From Clostridia bacterium (lineage in GTDB: Bacteria > Bacillota > Clostridia > Oscillospirales > Acutalibacteraceae), in assembly GCA_017437165.1 (NCBI GenBank), contig JAFSBS010000008.1, positions 1 to 7,826 on the forward strand: a DNA stretch of 7,826 nt, written 5' to 3'. The position numbers were made by a program, and so were the translations under genes. This document shows positions 1 through 6,365 of the stretch, piece by piece. The notes under the pieces were generated by a model. That model did no database searches. It was not told the DNA's origin and saw only the letters and a program-made list of their open reading frames with translations. Position 1 is the stretch's first letter. The number at the start of each line of letters is the position of its first letter.

Positions 1-18
1 ATAAATATATAATAATAC

Positions 19-47
19 TTGCAAAAAATATTGTAATGTGTTAATAT
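19..47 (+). promoter_or_regulatory. Sigma-A-type promoter of the ileS T-box leader
   Basis: A -35 box TTGCAA (19-24) and a -10 box TAATAT (42-47) are separated by exactly 17 bases, and a TGT triplet (39-41) directly before the -10 box gives an extended -10. Transcription would start near position 54, just upstream of the folded T-box leader, which fits its role. This is a match to the housekeeping consensus by eye. Confidence 0.75.
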
Positions 48-231
48 ACTTTCTGTATGAAAGGCATTGACGAAGACAGTAGGCTTTTTGCAAAAATCTC
101 AAAGCGAACCGGGGGCGGTGTAAGCCCGGTAGATTTAAAAGGCTGAAAATCACTTCTGAGCTGAAAGACTGAAATTGCAGTAAGTCTTTACGGAAACTCA
201 CCGTTATAGGAGTGGCGTATGTCAGTACGTA

Positions 232-272
232 GTAATAAAGGTGGTTGCAAGTTAGTCTTGTCCTGTTATTAC
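232..272 (+). promoter_or_regulatory. T-box antiterminator
   Basis: GTAATAA 232-238 pairs with TTATTAC 266-272, and AGG 239-241 pairs with CCT 262-264, leaving G265 bulged. The seven-base-side bulge begins with TGGT (242-245), the tRNA acceptor-binding site, and CAAG 248-251 pairs with CTTG 257-260 around a five-base loop. Because 257-272 is also part of the terminator, the two folds exclude each other. The sequence after TGGT is TGCAAG rather than the common ACCGCG, with matching changes on the other side, so the pairing is preserved although the primary T-box consensus is not. Confidence 0.85.
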
Positions 273-292
273 AGGGCAAGTTTTTTATTTTT
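257..292 (+). terminator. Regulated intrinsic terminator of the T-box leader
   Basis: CTTGTCCTG (257-265) pairs over nine positions (one U-G wobble) with CAGGGCAAG (272-280) around loop TTATTA, followed by a T-rich tract at 281-292. When tRNA-Ile is charged this hairpin should form and stop transcription before ileS. Uncharged tRNA would stabilise the competing antiterminator. Confidence 0.9.
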
Positions 293-321
293 CCACGAAT
301 ATATTTTATGGAGGTATCAGA

Positions 322-3300
322 ATGTACGACCCAATTTCACCAAATGTGAATTTTGTTGAACAAGAAAAACAAATTGAAAAATTCTGGCGCGACCAAAAAA
401 TCTTTGAAAAAAGTATTGAAGACAGAAAGAACGGAACACCTTATGTCTTTTATGATGGTCCACCAACAGCAAATGGTAAGCCACACATCGGTCACGTTTT
501 AACACGTGTTATTAAAGATATGATTCCACGTTACCGTACAATGAAAGGTTGTATGGTTCCGAGAAAAGCCGGTTGGGATACTCACGGACTTCCTGTTGAA
601 CTTGAGGTTGAAAAACTTTTAGGTCTTGACGGTAAAGAACAGATAGAAGAATATGGTCTTGAGCCATTTATTGGTCACTGTAAAGAAAGTGTTTGGAAAT
701 ACAAAGGTATGTGGGAAGATTTCTCACGTACAGTTGGTTTCTGGGCGGATATGGAAGACCCTTATGTAACTTATCACAATGACTTTATTGAGTCAGAATG
801 GTGGGCGCTCAAGAAGATTTACGAAAAAAATCTTCTTTATAAGGGCTTTAAAATTGTTCCTTATTGCCCTCGTTGCGGTACACCACTTTCTTCACACGAA
901 GTTGCACAAGGTTATAAAACAGTGAAAGAACGTTCAGCAGTAGTTCGTTTCAAAGTAGCCGATGAAGATGCATATTTCCTTGCATGGACTACTACACCTT
1001 GGACACTTCCTTCAAACGTAGCACTTTGCGTAAACCCTGCTGATACATACTGCAAAGTTAAAGCAGCTGACGGCTTTACTTACTATATGGCAGAAGCACT
1101 TCTTGATAAAGTTTTAGGCAAACTTAAAACAGAAGAAACTGAAGCTTACGAAATAATCGAAACAATGAAAGGTGCCGACCTCGAACATAAAGAATATGTT
1201 CCACTTTTTGATTATGTAAAACCACTTTGTGACAAGCAGAACAAAAAAGGTTTCTTTATTACAACAGACAGTTATGTTACTATGTCAGACGGTACCGGTA
1301 TTGTTCACATTGCGCCTGCATTCGGTGAAGATGACGCAAAAGTTGGTAGAAAGTACGACTTACCATTTGTGCAGTTAGTTGATGGTGCAGGTTTAATGGC
1401 AGAGCCAACTCCTTATGTTGGTACTTTCGTTAAAGATGCAGACAAATTAGTTTTAGTTGACCTTGAAAAAGCAGGACTTCTTTTTGATGCACCGAAATTT
1501 GAACACGAATATCCACACTGCTGGAGATGTTCAACTCCTCTTATTTACTATGCAAGAGAATCCTGGTTTATCAAGATGACAGAAGTAAGAGAAGACTTGA
1601 TTAAAAATAACAACACAATCAACTGGATTCCTGAAAGTATTGGTAAAGGCCGTTTTGGCGACTGGTTAGAAAATGTTCAGGATTGGGGTATTTCACGTAA
1701 CAGATATTGGGGTACACCTCTTAATATATGGGAATGTGAATGTGGTTGCCGTCATTCAATTGGTTCTATTGAAGAATTGAAATCAATGAGTGATAATTGC
1801 CCTGACGATATAGAACTTCACAGACCATTTATTGATGCAGTTACAATTAAATGTCCCGATTGCGGTAAAGAAATGCACCGCGTACCAGAGGTTATTGACT
1901 GTTGGTTTGACAGTGGTGCAATGCCATTTGCACAACACCACTATCCTTTTGAAAATAAAGAATTATTTGAAGCACAATTCCCTGCAGATTTTATTTCAGA
2001 AGCAGTTGACCAAACAAGAGGTTGGTTCTATTCACTTCTTGCAATTTCAACTCTTATTTTCAATAAAGCACCTTATAAAAATGTTATCGTTTTAGGTCAC
2101 GTACAAGATGAAAACGGTCAGAAAATGAGTAAATCAAAGGGTAACGCGGTTGACCCGTTTGATGCACTTGAAAGTTATGGCGCAGACGCAATACGCTGGT
2201 ATTTCTATACAAACTCTGCACCTTGGCTCCCTAACCGTTTCTACGGTAAAACAGTTGTTGAAGGTCAGAGAAAGTTTATGGGTACTCTTTGGAATACTTA
2301 CGCTTTCTATGTGCTTTATGCAAATATTGATAAGTTTGACCCGACTGAATACAATTTAGAAGATTGCAAACTTACAGTAATGGATAAATGGCTTCTTTCA
2401 AAACTTTACTCGATGGTTAAAGCGGTTGATGATAACTTAGCTAACTACAAAATTCCGGAAGCAGCAAAAGCACTTCAGGAATTCACAGATGAAATGAGTA
2501 ACTGGTATGTTCGTCGTGGCAGAGAAAGATATTGGGTTCAGGGCGAAACAGATGATAAGACTGCTGCTTATATGACACTTTACACAGCACTTACTGTTAC
2601 TGCAAAAACTGCTGCTCCGATGATTCCGTTTATGGCAGAAGCAATTTACAGAAACCTTGTTTGTAATGTAGATAAAACTGCTCCTGAAAGTGTTCACCTT
2701 TGTGACTTCCCTGTAGTACGTGAAGACCTTATTGACAAGGAACTCGAAAAGAATATGGATGAAGTAGTTGACATTGTTGTTCTTGGTCGTGCAGCAAGAA
2801 ACGGCTCTAACTTAAAGAACAGACAACCACTTAACACGATGTATGTAAACTGTGATAAAAAGGTTGAGGGCTACTTTATTGATATTATCCGTGAAGAACT
2901 TAATATTAAAAATGTTGACTTTGACGCAGATGCCTCTTCATTCGTTTCATATACATTTAAACCACAATTAAAGACATTAGGTCCGAAATACGGTAAACAA
3001 TTAGGCGAAATCAGAACTGCTTTAGCAGAACTTCCAAGTGACGCTAAACAGACACTTGATTCTGAGGGTAAACTTGTTCTCAATTTAGCAAGTGGTACAG
3101 TTGAACTTTCTGCAGAAGATGTTCTTATTGACACAGTTCAGAAAGAGGGCGTGTTCACAGTTTCAGATAAAGGTGTTACTGTTGCACTTGATACAGAACT
3201 TACAGAAGAACTTATTGAGGAAGGTTTTGTAAAAGAACTTATCAGTAAGATTCAGACAATGAGAAAAGATTCTGATTTCAATGTTACAGACCATATAAAT

Positions 3301-3465
3301 GTAACACTTTCCGGCAATAAGAAAATTGAAGATATTGCACTTAAAAATAAAGATGCTATTGCTACAATCGTTCTTGCAGACTCAATCACAGCAGGTGATA
3401 CAGTAAGCGCAAAAGAATGGGATATCAACGGCGAAAACGTTGCAATTTCAGTAGAAAGAGTATAA
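322..3465 (+). CDS. ileS: Isoleucyl-tRNA synthetase (long, type 2-like)
   Basis: Cytoplasmic class I synthetase that joins L-isoleucine to tRNA-Ile using ATP and edits mischarged valine. The 1047-residue protein shows the HIGH signature at residues 55-58 (context PPTANGKPHIGH) and KMSKS at 601-605 for the Rossmann active site. The CP1 editing domain shows TTTPWTLPSN near residue 225 and GTGIVHIAPAFGEDD from residue 324. Cysteine pairs (C182/C185, C400/C403, C472/C474/C476, C511/C514) are candidate zinc sites, and the tRNA-binding helical domain follows. At about 1050 residues, and without the C-terminal CxxC zinc motif of the roughly 920-residue type 1 enzymes, it resembles the eukaryote-like type 2 group found in many Clostridia. 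The ATG start at 322 follows a GGAGG at 310-314 with good spacing. Expression is controlled by the upstream T-box leader and the gene ends at its own terminator, so it is monocistronic. The reading frame is intact. Confidence 0.98.
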   Translation: MYDPISPNVNFVEQEKQIEKFWRDQKIFEKSIEDRKNGTPYVFYDGPPTANGKPHIGHVLTRVIKDMIPRYRTMKGCMVPRKAGWDTHGLPVELEVEKLLGLDGKEQIEEYGLEPFIGHCKESVWKYKGMWEDFSRTVGFWADMEDPYVTYHNDFIESEWWALKKIYEKNLLYKGFKIVPYCPRCGTPLSSHEVAQGYKTVKERSAVVRFKVADEDAYFLAWTTTPWTLPSNVALCVNPADTYCKVKAADGFTYYMAEALLDKVLGKLKTEETEAYEIIETMKGADLEHKEYVPLFDYVKPLCDKQNKKGFFITTDSYVTMSDGTGIVHIAPAFGEDDAKVGRKYDLPFVQLVDGAGLMAEPTPYVGTFVKDADKLVLVDLEKAGLLFDAPKFEHEYPHCWRCSTPLIYYARESWFIKMTEVREDLIKNNNTINWIPESIGKGRFGDWLENVQDWGISRNRYWGTPLNIWECECGCRHSIGSIEELKSMSDNCPDDIELHRPFIDAVTIKCPDCGKEMHRVPEVIDCWFDSGAMPFAQHHYPFENKELFEAQFPADFISEAVDQTRGWFYSLLAISTLIFNKAPYKNVIVLGHVQDENGQKMSKSKGNAVDPFDALESYGADAIRWYFYTNSAPWLPNRFYGKTVVEGQRKFMGTLWNTYAFYVLYANIDKFDPTEYNLEDCKLTVMDKWLLSKLYSMVKAVDDNLANYKIPEAAKALQEFTDEMSNWYVRRGRERYWVQGETDDKTAAYMTLYTALTVTAKTAAPMIPFMAEAIYRNLVCNVDKTAPESVHLCDFPVVREDLIDKELEKNMDEVVDIVVLGRAARNGSNLKNRQPLNTMYVNCDKKVEGYFIDIIREELNIKNVDFDADASSFVSYTFKPQLKTLGPKYGKQLGEIRTALAELPSDAKQTLDSEGKLVLNLASGTVELSAEDVLIDTVQKEGVFTVSDKGVTVALDTELTEELIEEGFVKELISKIQTMRKDSDFNVTDHINVTLSGNKKIEDIALKNKDAIATIVLADSITAGDTVSAKEWDINGENVAISVERV

Positions 3466-3471
3466 AACAAC

Positions 3472-3507
3472 AAAACTCCTGATAGTGAAAACTATCGGGA
3501 GTTTTTT
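3472..3507 (+). terminator. Intrinsic terminator of ileS
   Basis: ACTCCTGATAGT (3475-3486) pairs with ACTATCGGGAGT (3491-3502), 12 base pairs with one G-U wobble around a GAAA tetraloop. Flanking A's pair with the start of the T run at 3502-3507. It begins seven bases after the ileS stop codon. Confidence 0.92.
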
Positions 3508-3562
3508 GTTAGTGAAGAAGTAAGAGTGAAGAGGTGAATGTTTGAGAGGTAGCATATTTTAC

Positions 3563-3592
3563 ACACCCCCGAATATAAATAAAGGGGGGTGT
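3563..3592 (+). promoter_or_regulatory. Hairpin covering the ribosome binding site of the LysM/M14 gene
   Basis: ACACCCCC (3563-3570) is perfectly complementary to GGGGGTGT (3585-3592), with a 14-base AT-rich loop. The 3' arm is the purine-rich Shine-Dalgarno sequence (AAAGGGGGG, 3581-3589) that sits seven bases before the ATG at 3597. If it folds in the mRNA it would hide the ribosome binding site. There is no T run after it, so it is not a terminator. The pairing is seen directly; a regulatory role is inference. Confidence 0.5.
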
Positions 3593-3596
3593 TTAT

Positions 3597-4013
3597 ATGA
3601 AAATACTAAAACTTGGCAACAGAGGGACTGATGTTTTCATTCTGCAACTTGCACTTAACAGGGCGGGGTACTTAAATGAAGAACCGGACGGGATATTTGG
3701 TAATCGGACACAAAACGGAGTTTTACGCTTTCAGGGTGAAAAAAATTTAAAACAAGACGGAATTGTGGGTGTGCGCACGTGGAATGCGTTAACACCATAT
3801 TTAAAGGGGTATAAAATACACAGGGTTGTTCGTGGTGATACTTTGTGGAAAATCTCACAAAATCATAACACGAGTGTTAATTCAATTCTTATCGCAAATC
3901 CCAATATTAACCCTGAAAATTTAAGAGTTGATTCAAATATAGTTGTACCGTTAGGGTTTCTGTTGTACCAACAAATATACCTTATACATATCAGTTGGTT
4001 TCATTTATCATAG
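3597..4013 (+). CDS. Peptidoglycan-binding + LysM module (5' part of the broken M14 peptidase gene)
   Basis: The 138-residue frame holds a PG_binding_1 domain at about residues 3-68 (with DGIFGNRTQN, then RFQ, then DGIVGVRTWNAL) and a LysM domain at about 74-118 (RVVRGDTLWKIS, IANPNINPENLRV, IVVPLGF). Both bind cell-wall glycan or peptide and would target an attached enzyme to peptidoglycan. No signal peptide or membrane segment is visible at the N terminus, as is usual in this spore- and wall-associated family. The last 17 residues, after F121, do not resemble the family and are the out-of-frame reading beyond the frameshift. The ATG at 3597 has a G-rich Shine-Dalgarno (3581-3589) held in a hairpin. 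The frame overlaps the start of the next frame by 19 bases. The domains are certain; existence as a separate protein is doubtful. Confidence 0.75.
   Translation: MKILKLGNRGTDVFILQLALNRAGYLNEEPDGIFGNRTQNGVLRFQGEKNLKQDGIVGVRTWNALTPYLKGYKIHRVVRGDTLWKISQNHNTSVNSILIANPNINPENLRVDSNIVVPLGFLLYQQIYLIHISWFHLS
3957..3962 (+). other. Frameshift point
   Basis: Frame one ends its homologous part with TTT (Phe, 3957-3959). The next homologous codon in the second frame is GTT at 3962, leaving only CT (3960-3961) where a proline codon such as CCT is expected. The -1 relation between the frames is seen directly; the identity of the lost base is inferred from family sequence. The nearby GGGTTTC is not phased for programmed -1 slippage. 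Confidence 0.75.
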
Positions 4014-4873
4014 AGGGGTTAGAGGTTCGTTACCCGTTTTTAAGTGGTGGTGTAATAGGTCAGAGTGTAATGGGTAAAAATATTCCGTTTGTAAAAATAG
4101 GTAGAGGTCAGACAGAATTATTTTATAATGCATCGCACCACGCAAATGAATGGCTTACAACGCCTGTTCTTCTAAAATTTCTTGAGGAATATTCTGAAAG
4201 TTACGCAACCGGTGACGATATTTTTAATACAAGTGCAAGAGAACTCTATAACAAAGCATCTTTATATATTGTGCCGGTTGTTAATCCTGATGGTGTGGAT
4301 TTAGTTAATGGTGTTGTGCCGAATGGTAAATTTTTGAGTGCAGCACAGAATTTAGCGGGTAATTACCCGAATATACCATATCCAAACGGGTGGAAAGCAA
4401 ATATAAATGGTGTTGATTTGAATTTGCAATACCCCGCAAATTGGGAGAAAGCAAAAGAAATTAAATTTTCACAAGGCTTTACGATTCCCGGTCCGAGAGA
4501 TTTTGTTGGTAATGCACCTTTGACAGAACCCGAAGCGAGAGCGGTGTATAATTTCACAAGAAATCATGATTTCAGACTTACTCTTTCTTATCATAGTCAG
4601 GGTGAAATTATTTATTGGAAATATCTTGATTACGAGCCGGATAATTCAAGACGAATTGCTGAATATTTTGGTGAAGTAAGTGGTTACGCAGTAGAAGAAA
4701 CACCATATTCCTCTGGTTTTGCAGGTTATAAAGACTGGTTTATTGAAACTTATAACCGACCCGGTTACACAATAGAAATAGGTATAGGAATGAGTCCTTT
4801 ACCACTTTCACAGTTTTCGGAAATTTATAAGGATAACATAGGTATTCTTGTTGGTGGTATTACTGAAATATAA
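3962..4873 (+). CDS. M14 zinc carboxypeptidase / gamma-D-glutamyl-diamino acid endopeptidase domain (3' part)
   Basis: This frame encodes the catalytic part of a peptidoglycan stem-peptide peptidase. Family-like sequence (VVPTNIPYTYQLVSF) begins at 3962. The first usable start is TTG at 3995, which would give 292 residues, but no Shine-Dalgarno is evident, so it is probably the continuation of the upstream frame and not a separate gene. Numbered from 3995, the M14 zinc ligands are H49 and E52 (in NASHHANEW) and H200 (LSYHSQGE). The catalytic glutamate is E261 (YTIEIGIG). NPDGVDLV (97-104) and GVDLNLQYP (139-147) are also family motifs. In the latter, leucine stands where classical carboxypeptidases have the carboxylate-binding arginine (NR), which suits an endopeptidase or gamma-D-Glu-DAP specificity. 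It probably acts in wall or cortex turnover (inference). The stop codon is followed by a hairpin terminator. Confidence 0.85.
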   Translation, partial: VVPTNIPYTYQLVSFIIEGLEVRYPFLSGGVIGQSVMGKNIPFVKIGRGQTELFYNASHHANEWLTTPVLLKFLEEYSESYATGDDIFNTSARELYNKASLYIVPVVNPDGVDLVNGVVPNGKFLSAAQNLAGNYPNIPYPNGWKANINGVDLNLQYPANWEKAKEIKFSQGFTIPGPRDFVGNAPLTEPEARAVYNFTRNHDFRLTLSYHSQGEIIYWKYLDYEPDNSRRIAEYFGEVSGYAVEETPYSSGFAGYKDWFIETYNRPGYTIEIGIGMSPLPLSQFSEIYKDNIGILVGGITEI

Positions 4874-4878
4874 AAAAT

Positions 4879-4915
4879 AACTGACTTAAAATTTTTTGAG
4901 AATTTTAAGTCAGTT
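4879..4915. terminator. Bidirectional terminator between convergent genes
   Basis: A perfect 15-bp inverted repeat pairs 4879-4893 with 4901-4915 around a seven-base loop. On the plus strand it follows the M14 stop by a few bases and is followed by a T-rich stretch ending in six T's (4921-4926). On the minus strand it lies just beyond the GDPD stop and is followed by a T run (complement of 4872-4877). One hairpin can therefore end both transcripts. Confidence 0.9.
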
Positions 4916-4924
4916 CTTCATTTT

Positions 4925-5701
4925 TTACTTTACGCCACCATAAATGTCACTTTCAATATAGTCAACATCCAACATTCTGCAGAAGTTGAGTGAGAAAAGG
5001 TCGTTTGCAGTCCAGAGACCAACTTTTAAACCTTTATCGTGGAATTCTTTAACCATTTCTTTTGTGGCAACTTTGTAATCTGCATCAATGTCAAAACCAT
5101 AGTCGAAGCATCTTCTGTAATCGCCGCAGTTTTTACCGTAAGTGAGCATAATGTTAAGTTCAGGGAATGCTTCGTGTGCTTTTATAAGGTTGTCAAATTC
5201 AAATGACTGAAGTGAGCATTTAGATAAATCATATTTCTCTTTTGCCATGGTGAAAAGGTCGTTGATTTGCTCATCGGTCCATTCGCCTTTGAGTTCGATA
5301 AAGCAAATCATATTACCTTGTCTGCAGATATCTAAATATCTTTCAAAAGTGCAAATGTAGCAAACTTCTTTTGATTTATCGTTATAAATAGGTTTCTGTG
5401 TAAGTTCAACATAGGTTGAGTCTGCAACGAGTAATTCTGTGCCATCATTGAATTTAACTTCATCATTATGGTTCACAATGAAAACTCCGTCTTTTGTAAT
5501 TCTTACATCAGTTTCAATGCCACCTGAACCATTTTCTATCGCACTTAAAAAAGCTGCTTCGGTGTTACCGGGTTGTTTTGCGCTGTGTCCACGGTGAGCA
5601 ATCATACAAATATCTTTATGTTTCTTTTCGTTTGATTTATGAATTCCGAAAAGCGCTGCAGCACCTGCTGCCGCTGCTATAATCAATGCTTTTGTTTTCA
5701 T
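4925..5701 (-). CDS. Membrane-anchored glycerophosphodiester phosphodiesterase family protein
   Basis: GDPD-family enzymes hydrolyse glycerophosphodiesters (lipid head-group products or related compounds) to glycerol-3-phosphate and an alcohol. The 258-residue protein has the family's TIM-barrel motifs in order: IAHRG with H36 and R37, PGNTEAAF (46-51), the metal-binding E63 and D65 in GIETDV, general-acid H78 in NHNDE, E136 and K138 in FIELKG, and the late WTAND (230-234). Residues 5-20 form a short Ala/Ile-rich hydrophobic segment after MKTK, followed by a basic stretch, which reads as an N-terminal anchor or uncleaved signal. There is no lipobox cysteine. The ATG at 5701 is preceded by AAAAAAGGAG (complement of 5709-5718). 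It has a strong promoter and its own terminator, so it is monocistronic. It carries nine cysteines, many for an exported protein. The exact substrate is unknown. Confidence 0.9.
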   Translation of the reverse strand: MKTKALIIAAAAGAAALFGIHKSNEKKHKDICMIAHRGHSAKQPGNTEAAFLSAIENGSGGIETDVRITKDGVFIVNHNDEVKFNDGTELLVADSTYVELTQKPIYNDKSKEVCYICTFERYLDICRQGNMICFIELKGEWTDEQINDLFTMAKEKYDLSKCSLQSFEFDNLIKAHEAFPELNIMLTYGKNCGDYRRCFDYGFDIDADYKVATKEMVKEFHDKGLKVGLWTANDLFSLNFCRMLDVDYIESDIYGGVK

Positions 5702-5737
5702 AATTTTTCTCCTTTTTTTGCAAAATTTAATGTTACA

Positions 5738-5766
5738 ATAATATCACTCTCAATTTGTATTGTCAA
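5738..5766 (-). promoter_or_regulatory. Promoter of the GDPD gene
   Basis: On the minus strand, a perfect -35 box TTGACA (complement of 5761-5766) is followed after 17 bases by -10 TATTAT (complement of 5738-5743). Transcription would start near 5731, about 30 bases before the start codon. This is close to the ideal sigma-A consensus, so strong expression is expected unless repressed. Confidence 0.82.
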
Positions 5767-5788
5767 TAATGTCATTTTATGTTAAAAT
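5760..5788 (+). promoter_or_regulatory. Promoter of the yfcE-type gene
   Basis: On the plus strand, -35 TTGTCA (5760-5765) and -10 TAAAAT (5783-5788) are 17 bases apart, with TGT (5780-5782) giving an extended -10. The -35 box overlaps the -35 box of the divergent GDPD promoter by five bases. Transcription would start near 5795, leaving a short leader with the Shine-Dalgarno AAAGGTG (5807-5813). Confidence 0.72.
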
Positions 5789-5818
5789 TTAAAAAAGTAA
5801 AAATTCAAAGGTGATTTT

Positions 5819-6361
5819 ATGACGATTCTTATTGCATCAGATATTCACGGTTCGCTTAAGTATTGCAATAAATTAGTTGAGCAATATAAAAAAGAAAATT
5901 GTGATAAACTTATTCTTTTGGGTGATATTTTATACCACGGGCCACGTAACGATTTACCTGAAGAATATAACCCTAAAGGCGTAATACAATTACTGAATTC
6001 TATGAGTGATGAAATTCTTACCGTTCGTGGAAACTGTGAAGCAGAAGTTGATGATATGGTTCTTGATTTTAATGTATTGGCAGAGTATGCAATTCTTTAT
6101 ATAAATAATAGACTTGTTTTTCTTACTCATGGTCATAAATTCAACCCGCAGAATATGCCGAAATTAAAAAAAGGGGATATACTTTTCAATGGACACACTC
6201 ATATAAGTAAAATTGAAGAAATCGGTGATGTTTTATATGTAAACCCCGGTTCTGTTTCGATACCTAAAGAAAATACAGAAAGAGGGTATATCGTTCTTAC
6301 AGAAGAAAGTATTACACATAAAAATCTTGATGGTGAAGTTTTGAAAATATATAATCTTTAA
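5819..6361 (+). CDS. yfcE: YfcE-family metallophosphoesterase (phosphodiesterase)
   Basis: Small cytoplasmic two-metal phosphodiesterase. The E. coli member YfcE is manganese-dependent and cleaves model phosphodiesters; its natural substrate is not established. The 180-residue protein has the whole calcineurin-like motif set: D8 and H10 (ASDIHG), D36 (LLGDILYHGPRN), N72 (VRGNCE), H104 and H106 (LTHGH), H126 and H128 (NGHTH), and NPGSVSIPK at 142-150. The YHGPRNDLPE stretch and EVDDM after GNCE are very close to E. coli YfcE, which is about 184 residues, so it is full length. The ATG at 5819 has AAAGGTG five bases upstream. It is divergent from the GDPD gene, another phosphodiesterase, and ends at a strong terminator. 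Family membership is nearly certain; the gene name is by similarity. Confidence 0.94.
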   Translation: MTILIASDIHGSLKYCNKLVEQYKKENCDKLILLGDILYHGPRNDLPEEYNPKGVIQLLNSMSDEILTVRGNCEAEVDDMVLDFNVLAEYAILYINNRLVFLTHGHKFNPQNMPKLKKGDILFNGHTHISKIEEIGDVLYVNPGSVSIPKENTERGYIVLTEESITHKNLDGEVLKIYNL

Positions 6362-6365
6362 TAAA

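Larger units (their letters stand above)
54..292 (+). promoter_or_regulatory. Isoleucine T-box riboswitch (ileS leader)
   Basis: This leader RNA binds uncharged tRNA-Ile and decides whether transcription continues into ileS. Stem I is visible as GAAG 72-75 with CTTC 153-156, AAATCT 94-99 with AGATTT 131-136, and ACCGGG 108-113 with CCCGGT 125-130. The specifier loop has the conserved AGTA (78-81) opposite GAA (145-147), followed by the codon ATC (149-151) and AC, so the specifier is Ile. Stem II pairs AAAGACT 164-170 with AGTCTTT 183-189. ACGG 190-193 with CCGT 201-204 plus loop ACTC 196-199 with GAGT 210-213 forms a IIA/B-type pseudoknot. A small Stem III pairs CGTA 216-219 with TACG 226-229. 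The T-box bulge TGGT (242-245) complements the ACCA end of tRNA-Ile. The downstream gene is an Ile-tRNA synthetase, which agrees with the specifier. Stem assignments are hand-folded; the exact 5' end is inferred. Confidence 0.93.
3597..4873 (+). pseudogene. Frameshifted PG-binding/LysM/M14 peptidoglycan peptidase gene (whole locus)
   Basis: Two overlapping frames together encode one recognisable protein of about 425 residues: a peptidoglycan-binding domain, a LysM domain and an M14 zinc peptidase. Members of this family run continuously from the LysM end (VPxGF) into a PVVPTNIPYTY-like linker. Here frame one reads VPLGF to 3959, and the linker VVPTNIPYTY continues in another frame from 3962. 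One missing base in codon 3960-3961 (a CCT proline reduced to CT) explains the break. All domains on both sides look intact, so it is either a recent mutation or a sequence error. Translated as it stands, the product would be a 138-residue binding module without the enzyme. Confidence 0.8.

Noticed and set aside
317..505. Open frame on the minus strand across the ileS start.
   Set aside because: It lies antisense to the highly conserved N-terminal coding region of ileS and shows no ribosome binding site or recognisable domain.
1832..3134. Several alternative frames of 69-87 codons inside ileS (both strands).
   Set aside because: They are shadows of the conserved ileS frame, with no recognisable motifs or plausible initiation sites.
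3536..3560. GAATGTT and CATATTTT resemble -35 and -10 boxes of a sporulation sigma factor (sigma-E/G type) before the LysM/M14 gene.
   Set aside because: The spacer is only 10-12 bases, too short, and the -10 match is loose. A promoter for this gene is not called.
3954..3960. GGGTTTC resembles an X-XXY-YYZ slippery heptamer that could drive programmed -1 frameshifting in the LysM/M14 gene.
   Set aside because: The zero frame reads GGG-TTT-C, so the heptamer is out of phase for tandem slippage. Re-pairing after slippage would be poor, and I see no strong stimulatory hairpin just downstream.
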